Shown in pieces: positions 57,957 to 58,159 of a DNA stretch of 58,159 nucleotides (positions within the stretch are counted from its first letter, which is position 1; every line of letters starts with the position of its first letter). Source of the DNA: Goekera deserti (GTDB lineage Bacteria; Actinomycetota; Actinomycetes; Mycobacteriales; Geodermatophilaceae). The notes beneath the pieces are model-generated. The model was not told the DNA's origin. It did not search any database and saw only the letters and a list, made by a program, of their open reading frames with translations. Where the stretch lies: NCBI RefSeq assembly GCF_010685995.1, contig NZ_JAAGWK010000038.1:1-58159 (forward strand), written 5' to 3'. Position numbers and translations under genes: made by a program.

Positions 57957-58028
57957 GCTCTTGCGGTGCCGTTGCCGCTCTTGCGGCCTTGTAGCACCGC
58001 AGGAGCGACAGCGAGACCGCGGGAGCCG
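57957..58028 (+). repeat. 72-bp palindromic element, right copy
   Basis: Same layout as the left copy: GCTCTTGCGG, CGCTCTTGCGG, then CCGCAGGAGCG and CCGCGGGAGC. It begins 26 bp after the stop of the PD-(D/E)XK-like gene. Confidence 0.75.
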
Positions 58029-58082
58029 ACGGCATCGCCGACGGCCTGCTGCGGCCGGGCGGGGGAAGCGGGGTGGGAGCGA

Positions 58083-58159
58083 CGCCGGGAGCAGGCGCCG
58101 GGAGCGGGTGCGTGAAGCGCGCCGGGAGCAGGCGCCGGGAGCGGGTGCGTGAAGCGCGC
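58083..58159. repeat. 37-bp tandem repeat cut by the window end
   Basis: Two identical 37-bp units (58083-58119 and 58120-58156) and the first three bases of a third. Each contains CGCCGGGAGC twice and ends GGTGCGTGAAGCG. The array continues beyond the window, so its copy number is unknown. There are no spacers. Confidence 0.85.

Noticed and set aside
58083-58159. 37-bp direct repeats as a CRISPR array
   Set aside because: Units are head-to-tail with no spacers, no cas genes are in the window, and each unit carries an internal short duplication.

Overview
The window is very GC-rich and almost fully coding. Its start signals are actinobacterial: many genes have a TANNNT-type -10 box 6-8 nt before an ATG or GTG (leaderless), and others use GTGA/ATGA stop-start overlaps. 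A class E (LAxTG) sorting signal and the gene families present fit a Geodermatophilaceae-like actinobacterium (Blastococcus, Geodermatophilus or Modestobacter). The family-level placement is inference.

Layout. The left edge (1-120, minus strand) looks like the promoter and boxA leader of an rRNA operon that reads out of the window. Next come AlkB-like and RecQ-type repair genes and a PHP phosphatase. From 4.3 to 18.2 kb lies a nucleobase-catabolism island: carbamate kinase and a barbiturase/cyanurate-hydrolase-type ring-opening amidohydrolase on the plus strand; FdrA, a DUF1116 protein and a PAS-GAF-PP2C phosphatase on the minus strand; then an NCS2 permease with a three-subunit molybdenum hydroxylase, a CoxG-like protein and a MoaF-like protein on the plus strand. 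From 18.3 to 25.5 kb are a secreted GH43 arabinanase-like enzyme, a membrane sulfite-oxidase-family protein, a GGDEF-EAL protein, an Old Yellow Enzyme and a K+ channel.

From 25.5 to 41.9 kb are two giant adjacent secreted paralogues (about 2319 and 3090 aa). They share an N-terminal domain, six DUF11-type repeats, and a higher-order repeat of three domains (A-B-C) present three times in one and five times in the other. Then come hyuA/hyuB (hydantoinase/oxoprolinase), an SGNH hydrolase, a phosphofructokinase, and an SsuABC-like transporter preceded by a 26-codon cysteine-type leader peptide. Small housekeeping genes follow, then a urate-degradation pair (uraD, hiuH) beside a DUF6986 aldolase. 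At the right end a PD-(D/E)XK-like gene sits between two copies of a 72-bp palindromic element, followed by a 37-bp tandem repeat cut by the window edge.

Two signals stand out. First, the ring-opening hydrolase, FdrA/DUF1116 and carbamate kinase together suggest a phosphorolytic, ATP-yielding route for a ureido acid such as ureidomalonate, analogous to oxamate transcarbamylase in allantoin catabolism. Second, several families of short palindromic repeats sit at gene junctions. At three operon junctions the element lies in a mini-ORF (or a possible N-terminal extension) that keeps stop-start coupling on both sides.
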